A stretch of DNA of 64,000 nucleotides from NCBI RefSeq assembly GCF_026745355.1, contig NC_079206.1, positions 17,651,582 through 17,715,581 on the forward strand. Reading direction: 5' to 3'. A program made the position numbers and the translations under genes. Positions 43,183 to 54,295 of the stretch are shown here, in pieces. The notes beneath the pieces are model-generated. The model ran no database searches. It saw only the letters and a program-made list of their open reading frames with translations, and had not been told where the DNA came from. Source of the DNA: Beta vulgaris subsp. vulgaris. Taxonomy: Eukaryota; Streptophyta; Magnoliopsida; Caryophyllales; Amaranthaceae. Within the stretch, counting starts at the first letter, position 1. Each line of letters starts with the position of its first letter.

Positions 43183-45660
43183 AACTCCCCCAAAGTAAAC
43201 CTTTGCTTGTCCCCAAGCAAAGCACAACATGAATATGAATAAAATTGCTTCACCCCTCAAATAAGAAATTCAAACTCAAACAATTTCAACTCAAAATCCT
43301 TCAATCAAGCAAAATTCAAGTTCAGTTGCTCATATCACCCTGACCACCAATCACCTAAGCAAACCATCAGATGCAGATGCCCTACATAACATGCAAAAAA
43401 AGGTGCTCACCGAGGTGTCACTTCTCTCAATTTTGTGGCGTCATAAAGTATGCCCGATCACTCATCAACCCAACCATTATCCCTTCCTACTCACACTCTC
43501 ATGTTTTTAGAAAGGTATAATATCGATCATCCTAATCAAGTCAACTCAAATAACAAACTTAATCTTCAACTTTGGCATATTGACCCTGTATTATTCCAAT
43601 AAACAATCAAACACGTGCTCAAAAGGTCTTTCTTAGGGTTGTAATGGGGATTGGGTAAAGGTACGAAAATTATATATAAGAAATGTGGTGGAAAAGCCAA
43701 GAAAAGGGGAGCAAAAAACACTAGCTAGTAGGACTAGATGTCGTCGAAACAACTCCCATGGCCTCAACAACATGACCAAGATAATAACCAACTTTTATAC
43801 TTTACGAACCAACCGATAATTATCTCCTTCAATATAATTTTCAATAATTTTTCATGAACCAAAATTTCTTGAAACTTAATTAATGAAAACCATGGAGACT
43901 TTTCATGTATTTTTTTTCTTTTTTTTTTCTTTTTCACTTTACTTTGTACCAACAAAATATCATTTTGCAACCAACCCACAAAATCAACCACACAATATAG
44001 TATCAACCTAACATATGCTCCCCCAATCTAGGCTTGGGACAATAATCATTGCAAAGGCTTAGGGCGTGTAATGTGGCTTAATATAGATCCAAAAAGTCAT
44101 TATGCTTAGAGGGGCTAGGAAGGAAAAATGATTCATTCAACAACTCTGAGGCTTAAAAATTAAACAAATGAACGCCTCTATCACAGCACATGTCCAAAGT
44201 TATCAGAAATCAACGGGTACAATGCCAAAATCAAGATAAGAATGCTACTGGGAACTAACACACGTACAAGAATAGACCGGACATAAATATACATCCGAAG
44301 GCTAGAATGAATCTTCATTTGTAACCAATTCAAGCATGGAGTTAAAGTAGGCGCTTTATCATCAAAATCTACTCAAGATCAAGGCAATCAGAAATCACAT
44401 CACAACGTCCCAATCACAAATGTTCAATTATCCAATATAATGAGTTAAATCATTTTTCAACAAAAAGTTCGAGGCACAAGGAAGCAATCAATCTATTCAT
44501 ATTGAACTCGTATTTTTGGTGTTTTTTCAGCAATATTTCATTTATTTGTGCTTTTTCATTATTTTTCATAAACTAACTTAACTAACCTAAAAGGCAGTAA
44601 AATAGAGAGAAATACTTACAAAAATCCTCTCCCAAGCTGAACTTGGCAATGACCGCATTGCAACAAGGGGAAGGAGCAACATGGATAGCAGTCATCCATG
44701 TAGGTGTCATCACCATCATCATCCTCATCTCCGCCACATCTACTACTGGATCCCGACTGGCTGTACCTCGGGTTCAAATGTACTAAGTTGGGTGCGCATA
44801 TTATTTAGCAATTCGATGAAGTCGATAGTACTCATCGTACATGGAATTCATAGCCAAATGCTGATCATTGACCAATGTGTCAACATGATAACTGATGCTC
44901 AAGAGAGCTGCAGATTTGGCATCAACCTGTTGGTTGATGCCCTGGATGGCCACAAAGCTTGCATTAATGCTAGACACCATCCGATGGAGCATGCTCATCA
45001 TATCCTGAAAATCAAAAGAAGGAGGAACAGCAGGATAGGGGGGAAGGGGAGCATCAGAAGTAGAGGCGATATCATCAATATGGGGTGGGCAGCGGTGAAA
45101 GGTGAGTTCGGGTGTCTATGGGATAGGGGTGGAAAAATCAATACCGGCAATGGGAAGGTGGTAATGTAGGTGGCCAGGTCTGATCTTTGCTAGAGACTAG
45201 GGAACATAATGGAGCGCAATTCGTTAATGCGCCACTGGGATGTGTCTTCAGCCCGCTCTAACCAGTGGAGGCGATCTAGTTAACGACAATTAACCTCTTT
45301 TACACTCCCAACTTTGAGATACCAATCTGTAGAAAGAATAAATTGTCGAGCATTGAGGTGCTTGAGATCATTTGAAGATTGGATTCTTTGCAAATGTCCT
45401 AGATTAAGACGTTTCCTAGGCCACATATGAGTTGTAGTAGAACTTAGGGAGAAAAAAAGTGGAGGAGATTGTGGAAAATTTGGAGGGTCATGTTGGGGAA
45501 CTGGAGGAATATATGGAGCGGAAGCAGAATTTGTAAAGGCAGAGAAACACGAGTTTTGAGAATCAGTGAAAGGAGAATAACTCGGATGAACCCTAATTGG
45601 ATTGAAACTATTTAGAAATCGACGAATATGTCTTGATGCTTGAGAAAAGGATTCCATATT
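43183..45660 (-). mobile_element. 3' internal region of Athila/Tat-like gypsy element
   Basis: Follows the LTR on the minus strand. Mostly non-coding AT-rich sequence (43197-44650), then two sense ORFs: 45280-45657 and 44801-45001. No gag, protease, RT or integrase was found, so only the 3' end of the element is left. Its right border with the LINE (somewhere near 45660-45950) is not defined. Confidence 0.5.
44801..45657 (-). pseudogene. Extra ORF of the gypsy 3' region (relic)
   Basis: Minus-strand frame 45280-45657 (125 codons) begins MESFSQASRHIRRFLNSF, has a Ser/Pro-rich segment and then a folded-looking part (KRLNLGHLQRI, RQFILSTDWYLKVGSVKEV). After a stop the reading continues DRLHWLERAEDTSQWRINEL. 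Frame 44801-45001 gives a C-terminal helical segment (MMSMLHRMVSSINASF, AALLSISYHVDTL). Extra ORFs between pol and 3' LTR are known in Athila/Tat lineages; this one is on the same strand as its LTR. I do not recognise a specific domain, and the placement between pol and the PPT is the main argument. Confidence 0.45.
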
Positions 45661-45949
45661 TGGGATTATTGTTGGGGATCTAAATTGTGTTCGAGATTGG
45701 TTAACTTGAGGAGGAGGTAGAGATGATAGTGTGATTGTGGTGTGGGTAAAGATTGATGCTCTCCACCCCCAATTTGTTGGTGAAAAACATCATCCAATAG
45801 CCTAGAAGGTGTATGCAATTTAGATTTGTGTTAGGATTATGACGCTGATTCGCCAAATACAATATTCCAAGAGTTTCCAAGAAGTCCTAATCGATTGGAA
45901 TTTTCTCTATATTCAACATTTATTGGAATTAGGGTTTGAGAACTGTGGA

Positions 45950-46990
45950 TTTCGATTATTGTTGGACCGATGAGGACAAAAATGAGCGTAAGGATCATCG
46001 AAAAAAAATATGCCTTCGATCGGGAGGTTGACGAACCATATTGTTGTAATTTACCATGGAGCCATTACCTTCAAAATTGTGTTGCATCGATTTTGCGATC
46101 TCAGAGGAAGAGAATCTCTATTAGAAGGAAAGTCTTCCTCCCCCGAATAAAAAGCTTCATCTGAATTGTAGATATCTAGTTCATCCATAGGGTGTCGATG
46201 AAAACCATCAGGATTCATCACTGTTTGAGAAAACATTTGGATTTTAAAGTAAATAATCATCTAGAGTGGGTAGCTGGTACAAGTTTACTTTAGGCGTCCG
46301 ATATCCAAACCAATTTGGAAGGCCTTCAATGCAATTGGTGTAGTACACTTGATTGACAAGACCATAAAGAACTCGATTTCCCGAGGATTCAAGCGTCGAC
46401 ATCATATATCAAATTCTTCTTTGTGCATTTGCCTCAGAATCTAAACATCCCAGTGTATAATACGCAGCTCTATCGCAGTTTTTGCAAAACCGGGAGACTC
46501 CTTCATACCTAAAGTAAATCCAAACCACATGATTCTCATAGAGAGGTAGGTAGCAAGCCGGAACTAACGGTCATGAAAGGTCGACCAACATGCGAACCCT
46601 AATTTCTGGCTGAGAAGCAAGATTATTGCTTGCATGTTCAATTTACTCAATGAAACCCATGTGACGTGGCGCTTGATCGAGAAGCGCAATCAATGGATAG
46701 ATTTGCAAAGGGTAATCCCAAATCCAAGCGAAATTGAAAGATATAGTATGTGGTACCTGTGATTAATGACTCCGGTAAAATGTAATAATCCGACCATATA
46801 TAGTTGCGGTGTGTTCATGGAGCAAGCACTCTAGATTTTCCTTATTGGAAAATGAGAAGATATAATATGTTTCGATTCTGTTGATTATGTATATCACCAT
46901 GCCTTTGCCACTATGAGTTAACTAAACCTTGGACTAGGATAGAATTTTGTGGATTTGGGCCAAAGAAAAGTCTCGCAGTATAGTTATTCC
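45950..46990 (-). pseudogene. LINE ORF1 with DUF4283-like and zinc-knuckle regions (relic)
   Basis: Minus-strand readings, in shifted frames: LLIFSFSNKENLECLL and IYGRIITFYRS (DUF4283-like core), FAWIWDYPLQIYPL, RVRMLVDLS then PLVPACYLPLYENHVVWIYF, and a zinc knuckle FCKNCDRAAYYTLGC with the usual His replaced. They are in the order typical of plant LINE ORF1 or DUF4283 proteins. A downstream acidic segment (DEAFYSGEEDFPS) lies at 46051-46260. Several stops. It probably belongs to the minus-strand LINE. Confidence 0.7.
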
Positions 46991-47761
46991 AATTTATAGG
47001 CTCAGTAGTTTAGTGGTTTGATGCAAGATCTATTAACCCCCACCCTGAAGTGGGAAGTGAAATTATTCTCACTCATATATGTAGCTGGAAAAAGGAAAAA
47101 CATACACGAGAATTTAATGGGTAGAAGGAAGGAGAAGCACTAGAATGAAAAGGGATGAGAAGTAAATGCTTGAACCCTAATGCATTTAAATTGGGAGAAA
47201 ATGAAAACCCTTCAACGAACTCGATGACAAGTGGAGAGAAAATGCTACGCTTGGGACTCCATGAGACCCATTTGGGGAGTCTAAAAATACGCTATATTTA
47301 GGACGGACTAGATACAATCAATGCTTGTATAAAACCGCATGTTCCAATGACAATTCCTAACACAAGTAAGGAATGACAACGATTGGGTGGGATACTGTTG
47401 ATATTGCTTTTAGAAGAAAAAGTAAGGAAATGAGAAGTTTTGCATGGTGCAGTAGATTTGCCCAGGAAAAAAAACACAGTGTGAGAAGTGAGATAAACTC
47501 TCGTTTTTAGAGAGAAAAGTTATAGTTTAATTAAAAAATAATGTATGTGGTTAACACTGGTAGTGTTATGTCATCCGAAATCATCACGTAGGGTTATTCT
47601 AGACTTTCAGCTTTGTTAACCATCCATTATTTCACTCTAGAAAGATGATGAGTTGCAGCTATGCTATATATTTCTTGTGCACTTTAATAGTTAGTTTTTA
47701 GTAAGAAGAGCATAAGACAAAAGATTATAGTTTTGAGTCTTTTGAACTTGATGTTTTCTTA
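46991..47761. other. No gene recognised
   Basis: AT-rich. The right part of the LINE ORF1 may extend into it on the minus strand, but the reading is too decayed to delimit. Confidence 0.35.
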
Positions 47762-48119
47762 GGCTATGTTTAGTTCACCTGAAATTTCCTGATCTGAACT
47801 TATCTGGTCTGATCTGAACTTATTTTTTCTGATCTGATCTGAACTTATTTTTTCTGATTACAAGATCTTATCTTTTAGATTTTTCATTTTTCTCAATATA
47901 TAAGAAAAAATATAGTCATGTGGGGTCTTGTTTGATTCATCTCAATGAGTACTTTATTAATATTCAATTATTATAATTTTTACTAATATGTAATGAAAGA
48001 TATAATGATTTTTAAATTTAAGCATGATCTGAACTGATCTGATCTGAACTTATTTTTCTGATCTGATCTGATCTGATTAGATCTGAAATAAGCAAAAATA
48101 AGGTGAACTGAATATAGCC
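47762..48119. mobile_element. Tourist-like (Harbinger) MITE with GATCT repeats
   Basis: 358 bp, starting GGCTATGTTTAGTTCACCTG and ending with the inverse of GGCTATATTCAGTTCACCTT, flanked by TTA (47759-47761 and 48120-48122). Subterminal DNA on both sides has CTGATCTGAACTTATTTTTC-type repeats built on TGATC/GATCT. Confidence 0.93.
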
Positions 48120-48122
48120 TTA

Positions 48123-49335
48123 CATATAAAAGTTGTATTTTGATAGTTCGACAATGACATATAGAGTAAGTGGTTACGGATCTAAAACCACCTATAAAGT
48201 GTAAGTAAGTAAGTGGGGGGGGGGGACGACACGTGGTGATATACATGCATTGTGTTCACAATTTTTTTATAATTATCAATTTTTTAGCCTAGTTAATGAC
48301 GCAAATGTGTTGTTTATAAAACTTCTTATCAAACCAACGCGATTCAATTCTACCTACCATGACCCAACCTACTTAACTTGGTCATTATAAGCCATTTAAA
48401 AAAAAAAAAAGATCGACTCAAGTTGCAATTTTTTCATCTTATCCGCACTAAATATTTCCAACTCGGATCACCTCCTGATCTATTTGACTTACATAGCATA
48501 GTGTGTCCACTTCAGTCTAATCCATCCCAACTCCCGTCACTTGGTGGCTACTTCACATCTTAGAAAGTTAGACCATAACTTAATACAAATCATAAACATA
48601 ATGGGTTTAAAATTATGATTCTAATTTTGAAACAAAGGAAAATAAGAGACTTCCCTCCAAATTCCTTTATTCAAACAAATTATTAAAGAGAAAACTTATG
48701 GATCAGTTTCAACCTGTTCAAATTGTTAAAAAGATATAGTTATAAAGTTATCCCAATAATTTGCTGGTTAATTTTCTTTTTTAAAAAATAGGCTGGACAA
48801 GACATTATAACAGCCCATGACTAGTCATGTGGCCCGCCTTGGCTCATTTTGCGTTCCACATACTATATGTAAATTCAAGTCAGTTGGACTGGCCCACGAA
48901 CTAATATTGACTCCATTAAGAAAAACTTTTTGAACATGTTTAACATCTACACGCATGATTGGATGAAATTAGGTTAAAAGAGAGCAAATTGACGAATTCT
49001 TTAATCGCAAAAGATTTTCATGCTCAACACAAAATATATTAAAGACTCAACGTTGAATTAGCTAGAAAAGTTGTTTGTTTATAGACTGAAATTGATAGAT
49101 ACCAGAATCCTTCAAACTTTTAAGTATTATTCCAACCACTTACCGGGGGAATCCAGAGAATAATGCCTTTGAATAAGCCTACAAAATTCCTCTCTTGCTC
49201 AATGCTCTTACAGTCATACTATAATACACATTTATTTAACACATTCTTTTGTAATCCATGAAACGTGAACAGAGACATGTAGTGTTTACTGGAAGATCAA
49301 GGCATGATATATACAAACGTACAATCTAATATATA
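48123..49335. other. No gene recognised
   Basis: AT-rich intergenic DNA with a GTAA repeat followed by an 11-base G-run (about 48203-48226) and an A-run near 48400-48411. No gene or RNA supported. Confidence 0.4.
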
Positions 49336-49581
49336 CTTCTTCCGTTAGAAATAGTCGCACCATTTGTGTAATGTTTACTATTACTTATTTTTTATGATTT
49401 ATATTTTAGGAAAAACATAGTTATATCAAATCTTGTTAGATTTGTCTCAATATATATTATATTAATATCTACTTGTTATAATATTTACTTATTAATAATT
49501 TAAATATATTGATATTTGAACTCATGCATTGTCAAGCATGAAAAACATAAAGATAGTATAACTATTTCTAAACGGAGGAAG
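49336..49581. mobile_element. Stowaway-type MITE
   Basis: 246 bp from CTTCTTCCGTTAGAAATAGT to the inverse of CTTCCTCCGTTTAGAAATAGT, flanked by TA (49334-49335 and 49582-49583). Confidence 0.92.
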
Positions 49582-50773
49582 TATAATGTATTCAATACCT
49601 TAATCAACATCATTAATGTTGATGAGATACAGATTGAGAATATTGGCAACACTTGCATATAATATCACATACCAATTTATGTAATGCGCTTGTGTGGTCA
49701 GTGATGGATCCAAAATTAACCTACGAGGATTTGGAATTGTTTTTAAAAATCAATATAAATTGAATGAAAATTCATACATATTAGTTAGTTTCAATATCAA
49801 ATTTACAACCGAACTTTGTAGACATATTAGATTACATTTAGAATAGTAAATACACAACAGATGGTCTTATAAGAAATCGTCTAATTTAAAATTAGGTACG
49901 TCCCAGACCCAATATTAAGAAGAGAGCATGCTACATTTTTTTTTAATACAGTGATTAGTTTAATATATTTAGGGACCAGTTGAATCTATTTCATGACCAG
50001 TTTAATCTATTCAGTAATGACATTCTTTAACCATTCAGTGACTAGTTTAATCCATCGACTAGCTAGTTTAACTCGTTCGGTAAAAATATTGAGTTATTTT
50101 TTGAAATTGTCTGTTGCAATTCGAGAATCAAGAAAACAAGGGAAGGATAAGTGAATGAATGACTAGGACAGAGTTGGATTAGAGTGATAGAATGAGCACT
50201 TATTAGAAAAATTCAGTTTTGAGTTCGTCTAATTTTATGTTCAAATTAGACCGCCTATTGTAATAATTTGTGAATACATAGTCTCTTCGAGTCTCCCATC
50301 CTTGATATAATTTTCTATCTTTTTTTTTTTTTTTTGTATGGTCTTCAAACACACAAGTTTTAAGTGGGGGTACATGTGAAAATGAAATATAAGAAAAAAA
50401 ATATCTTTGTGATGAAGGGAGATAAAGAGAAACAATATGAGATTTAAGTAAGGTAGCAACTAATTTATAATTTTCTTAAATGCACCTGTTGTAAGTAATA
50501 TATAGAAATAAAGAAGTGCGAAATTTATGAAGATATGAGATTTTATTTGGATGTATACACAAAATTAGCATATTTTTTACTCTTAAATTGAGTTTTAAGG
50601 TAAGTTAAACTTGAAAATGTTCAAGACTAGACTCAAGTTTTACTGCAAGTGTATCGAGTTGAGCCAAGCAATACACCAAACTTAAGGGCATGCTTAACCA
50701 TGAACAATTAAATGGTTCATGGTGATGAACAATTTAATGGTTCATGAGGATGGATTTTTTTTTTTCTTTCTTA
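49582..50773. other. No gene; short degenerate tandem repeat
   Basis: No supported gene. At about 49950-50090 there are imperfect repeats of a roughly 20-25 bp unit around GACCAGTTTAATCTATTCAG. A poly-T run lies at about 50320-50334, and direct repeats of AATGGTTCATG occur at about 50711-50745. Confidence 0.45.
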
Positions 50774-51120
50774 GGCCTATTCGACAAAAGTAGTTATTAA
50801 TTAGCTGTTAGCTGTAGAAGTAGTTGTCAGCTGTCAAATATTAGTTGTTAGATTATGGCTATCAAATTAGCTTATATAATAATTAGTGTTCGATAAAACT
50901 AGATGTTGATTTTTAAAAAGTAACAAAAATAAACTATATTCAATTTTCAAAAGCTATCTCTACCCCAAAACCTAATATTTATAACTTTATCAAAACAGTA
51001 GTTCAAACACCAAAAGTTATACCAAACACTATACTTTACCAAACACAATTTTAAACATTACTATAGTTTTGACTTATCCAATAATTAAAACTACCTAAAA
51101 AGCTATTGTCAAACACATCC
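50774..51120. mobile_element. Tourist/Harbinger-like MITE
   Basis: 347 bp from GGCCTATTCGACAAAAGTAG to the inverse of GGATGTGTTTGACAATAGCT, flanked by TTA (50771-50773 and 51121-51123). Internal AGCTGTTAGCTGTAGAAGTAG words are characteristic of this type. Confidence 0.85.
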
Positions 51121-51552
51121 TTAATCTTGAAGCTTTGCTCAATAGTTCGGAAATCCAAATAGTTCATGATATTGGTTCACTCATGAATCATTGTCAAGTG
51201 TTGTATTGTATTGGTCCAGAAAAAAATCTTTCTCATCTTTGAAACATTTATATCTCATAACATATATATTTGAAAAAATAACAAAATTAGTTTTCATTAT
51301 CTACATATAGACATCAATTTTGACATATTTTCTCACATTTTTAGTTTTTAAAGAAGTAGGAGAAAAGGATGAGAGAGTGTGATGAACTTTTATTTACTTG
51401 TTCATGGTTAAGAAGTAAAAATAGAAATGATTTGTAAAAATGATTTGGAGGACAAAGAAAAGATGAGATAAGAGGATGAACTATTTTTTTATGATTTATG
51501 AAGAAGAAGAATGGTCCAAGTTAAATTTGGATAAAGCAAAAAAAAGGTTTTC
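51121..51552. other. No gene recognised
   Basis: AT-rich DNA, no supported feature. Confidence 0.4.
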
Positions 51553-51568
51553 AAAAACTACATGAGGC

Positions 51569-52795
51569 ATGAATTGGATATTAAAATACTCCAGGACAAC
51601 AATTGACCAAGACTCTGCTGATACCTTTGCCTGTTGGGTGGCAAATAGAAATTACTTTGACTCAAAGTTAGCTTACAAAAATGAGAGGGAAAGGTCTATC
51701 TATTTCTGTGGCAGAGATTGGGATTGGAGTAGTATTTGGAGTGCCCTTGTATGTCATCCCAAAATCCAACATTTTCTATGGGCTTGTATTTGTTGGGATG
51801 GTATCCCCACTAGATCTAACCTTCATGCAAGGAAGGTAACTGCTATCCCTAACTGTCCATTTTGCCAAACAGTTCCTGAAACGAGTATTCATGTCGTTAG
51901 AGACTGTGTAAAAGCAAAAGAAACGTGGAGTAAATGTGACCTCCCCCAAAACTTCTTCTCTTTAGCTTGGACTTTAAAACTTGGATTAGCTCTAATATTA
52001 ACTCTAACGTGAATATGAAAAACCATAATAGCATTTCTTGGGCCAGCTTATTCAACTTTCTCTGTTGGAGAATCTGGATTAGAAGGAACCTTTGGATCTT
52101 CAATAGTCAGGATCTGGTACCAGTAAGTCTTCCTTGCCACAGAATATGCTGGTTCAAGACCTATCTTATCCTCAAACCCTAATCTCGAACAACCACCTCA
52201 AATCTCCTTGACCTAGGATTTTACTATATTAGTGGATGCCTCCTTTTGTACTACTAACCTTCATGCAGGAATAAGAGCAATTTATAGGAGTAAATCAGGC
52301 CAATGGATGGGAGATTTCTGTGCTAATTTGGTGTGTAATGATGCCAAACTTGCAGAAATCCTTGTCATATATGAAACACTGCTATGGATTGATGCGAATT
52401 AAAGGAAGAATTGCATTATTTTATCGGATTTTTTGATAGTAGTGGATTAGATAAATGGAAGTACAAAGATAAGAGATCGATATAATAATCATACTAATAT
52501 TTGCAGGTAACTATACATTACAAAGAGAGGGTCACATCAAGCTGGAAAAAGTGGCTCAGGACCAAGTGCGTGAGGTTGACATCTTAGTAAGAACAAGTCA
52601 TAAAGGAAGTGGGGAGGTGGGAGTTTTCCGCTAATTTTGTATAGCTCCATGGGTGAAATTAATTAGGTATTAAGGTCGAAAATATTGCTTTTAAACCGTT
52701 ATGCTAATCTTATAATGATGGGATCATAAATCCCTTTGCTAGCTTCTTTAACTAAACTTTAACTTATTTATTTATCGTTCAAGTTAACCAAGAAA
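51569..52795 (+). mobile_element. 5'-truncated LINE with target duplication
   Basis: About 1.23 kb flanked by ACTACATGAGGC (51557-51568 and 52801-52812), with extra A residues on both sides, and ending in an A-rich tail. Frame 51569-52012 is the zf-RVT domain: DWSSIWSALVCHPKIQHFLW, IPTRSNLHARKV, and a zinc-binding-like CPFCQTVPETSIHVVRDC. Near 52235-52400 the shifted reading VDASFCTTNLHAGIRAIYRS and KLAEILVIYETLLW gives the RNase H start with conserved Asp and Glu. It is a third copy of this LINE type and the shortest. Confidence 0.9.
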
Positions 52796-52812
52796 AAAAA
52801 ACTACATGAGGC

Positions 52813-53210
52813 CTTGTTTAAAAAGAAAAAAGAAAAAAAGACACGAGGCAGATTACTCCATAAAATCGTAATCGTTGATCACCTAATAACAAAAAGAGGC
52901 ACAACCGTCCAACACATAGCGCAATCCAGATCATTAGATGACGCCACGTGTCTAAATATCTCGTCATATCCCCCTCACAGTACTGACCATAGTTAAAAAC
53001 TTTTTTGAACTTCATTTAGACAATATTAACCCTAGTCTACTCTCTAAGCTATTTATACCCCTTCATCTCCTCACATTCATCTCTTCATTTTACTTCGATC
53101 TCTTTCTTTCTTCTCCATTTCCGCTATTCTCTTGTATTTCTTCGACAATTTCCGTCATTTCAAAACCCTAATTTCGTCGGAATTTTGCTAGGGTTTTCCC
53201 CTGCATTGTT
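52813..53210 (+). promoter_or_regulatory. ITPK1 promoter and 5' leader
   Basis: Contains a G-box/ABRE-type site GCCACGTGTC (about 52944-52953), a TATA-like CTATTTATACC (about 53049-53059), and then a pyrimidine-rich leader (about 53062-53160: many TCTTTC/CTTC words). By distance the transcript would start near 53080-53095. The right copy of the LINE duplication ends at 52812, so the LINE sits about 450 bp upstream of the start codon. Confidence 0.6.
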
Positions 53211-53267
53211 ATGAGAGCTTTTATATTGTGTAGAAATCAATTCAAACTTGCTAAACTACATCGTTAA
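53211..53267 (+). CDS. Upstream ORF overlapping the ITPK1 start
   Basis: An 18-codon ORF ([18 protein letters not shown]) whose TAA shares its last A with the main ATG, giving TAATG at 53265-53269. It lies downstream of the presumed TATA box and so should be in the transcript. Such overlap is known to permit termination and re-initiation, lowering or conditioning translation of the main ORF. No other ATG lies between it and the main start. Function is inferred from position only. Confidence 0.6.
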   Translation: MRAFILCRNQFKLAKLHR

Positions 53268-54295
53268 TGGCAGAAGAACGTCGGCGATTTTCGATCGGTT
53301 ACGCTTTAGCGCCGAAAAAACAACAAAGTTTCATACGAGAATCACTAATCAACCTTGCTCGTGAGCGTCTGATCGATTTGATCAAAATCGACACCGATAA
53401 ACCGTTGATCGATCAAGGACCGTTCGATTGCATCCTTCACAAATTGTACGGTGACGATTGGAAGTTACAACTCGTTGATTACAAGGCGAAAAACCCTAAT
53501 GTCGTGATTCTTGATGCTCCTGAAGCTATTGAACGCCTCCATAACCGTATTTCAATGTTGCAGGTCGTTTCTGAGCTAAAAATCGCGCAAAACGACCGTG
53601 AAACTTTCGGAATTCCCAAACAAATTGTGATTTACGATGCCGAAACGCTTCGTGATCATCGTTCTTGGGATGGATTGAAGTTTCCCGTGATTGCGAAACC
53701 CTTGGTTGCCGATGGAAGCGCGAAATCGCATAAAATGTCGCTGGTTTACAATCATGGAGGATTGGGCAATCTAAAACCTCCAATTGTTTTGCAGGAGTTT
53801 ATTAATCATGGAGGAGTGATATTCAAGGTGTATGTAGTAGGAGAATACGTGAAATGCGTCAAGAGGAAGTCGTTGCCGGACGTATTGGAGGATAAATTGG
53901 AGAGTTTAGGTGGATTGGTGGCTTTTTCGCAGGTGTCGAATTTGGCGAACAATGAGATGACTGATGAGAAGTACTATAAGATGATGCATTTGGATGATTG
54001 TGAGATGCCGCCTCAGGAGTTTATTACCGATATTGCGAGAGGGTTGAGGGAGGTTATGAAGCTGAATCTTTTTAATTTTGATGTGATTAGGGATACGAGG
54101 CTCGGAAATCGGTATCTTGTGATTGATATCAACTATTTTCCGGGCTATGCGAAGATGCCGTCGTATGAAAGTGTGATGACTGATTTCTTCTGGAATGTTG
54201 TGGCCAAGAAAGAGAGAAGAGAAGTGGTGGAGAATGAGGATAATGAAGATAGGAAGTTGGTGGATAAATTTGGTATTGAAGGTGTTTGTCAGTGA
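53267..54295 (+). CDS. ITPK1: Inositol-tetrakisphosphate 1-kinase (ITPK1 type)
   Basis: An intronless 342-residue ORF, the usual length for plant ITPK1. The enzyme is an ATP-grasp inositol phosphate kinase of the cytosol and nucleus. It phosphorylates inositol 1,3,4-trisphosphate and tetrakisphosphates on the route to phytate, and in plants also makes the pyrophosphate 5-InsP7. Visible landmarks: the N-terminal [25 protein letters not shown] (residues 58-65); [19 protein letters not shown] (139-157) with the nucleotide-contacting Lys144 and Ser/His residues; [19 protein letters not shown] (174-192); and the metal-binding FDVIRD (271-276) and [15 protein letters not shown] (284-298), with Asp272, Asp287 and Asn289 as probable Mg ligands. 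No residue expected for activity is missing. The tail after residue 312 is acidic/basic and variable. Preceded by an overlapping uORF. Confidence 0.96.
   Translation: MAEERRRFSIGYALAPKKQQSFIRESLINLARERLIDLIKIDTDKPLIDQGPFDCILHKLYGDDWKLQLVDYKAKNPNVVILDAPEAIERLHNRISMLQVVSELKIAQNDRETFGIPKQIVIYDAETLRDHRSWDGLKFPVIAKPLVADGSAKSHKMSLVYNHGGLGNLKPPIVLQEFINHGGVIFKVYVVGEYVKCVKRKSLPDVLEDKLESLGGLVAFSQVSNLANNEMTDEKYYKMMHLDDCEMPPQEFITDIARGLREVMKLNLFNFDVIRDTRLGNRYLVIDINYFPGYAKMPSYESVMTDFFWNVVAKKERREVVENEDNEDRKLVDKFGIEGVCQ

Larger units (their letters stand above)
36437..46990 (-). mobile_element. Second plant LINE, minus strand, heavily interrupted
   Basis: Collinear minus-strand pieces: ORF1 with zinc knuckle (about 46990-45950), reverse transcriptase (41689-40642), zf-RVT region (39566-38899 and 37267-36950) and RNase H (about 36900-36550). 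Insertions between them are a gypsy 3' remnant, a MITE, a solo LTR, and a MITE that contains another solo LTR. The endonuclease domain was not found; it should lie between ORF1 and RT, where the gypsy remnant sits. The order supports a single parent element, though two independent LINE copies cannot be excluded for ORF1. Confidence 0.7.

Noticed and set aside
47790..48090. GATCT repeats as a bacterial-type methylation or uptake signal cluster
   Set aside because: They are the subterminal repeats of a Tourist-like MITE with TTA duplication.
48203..48226. GTAA repeat and G-run as a telomere-like repeat
   Set aside because: The units do not match the plant telomere repeat and are too short.
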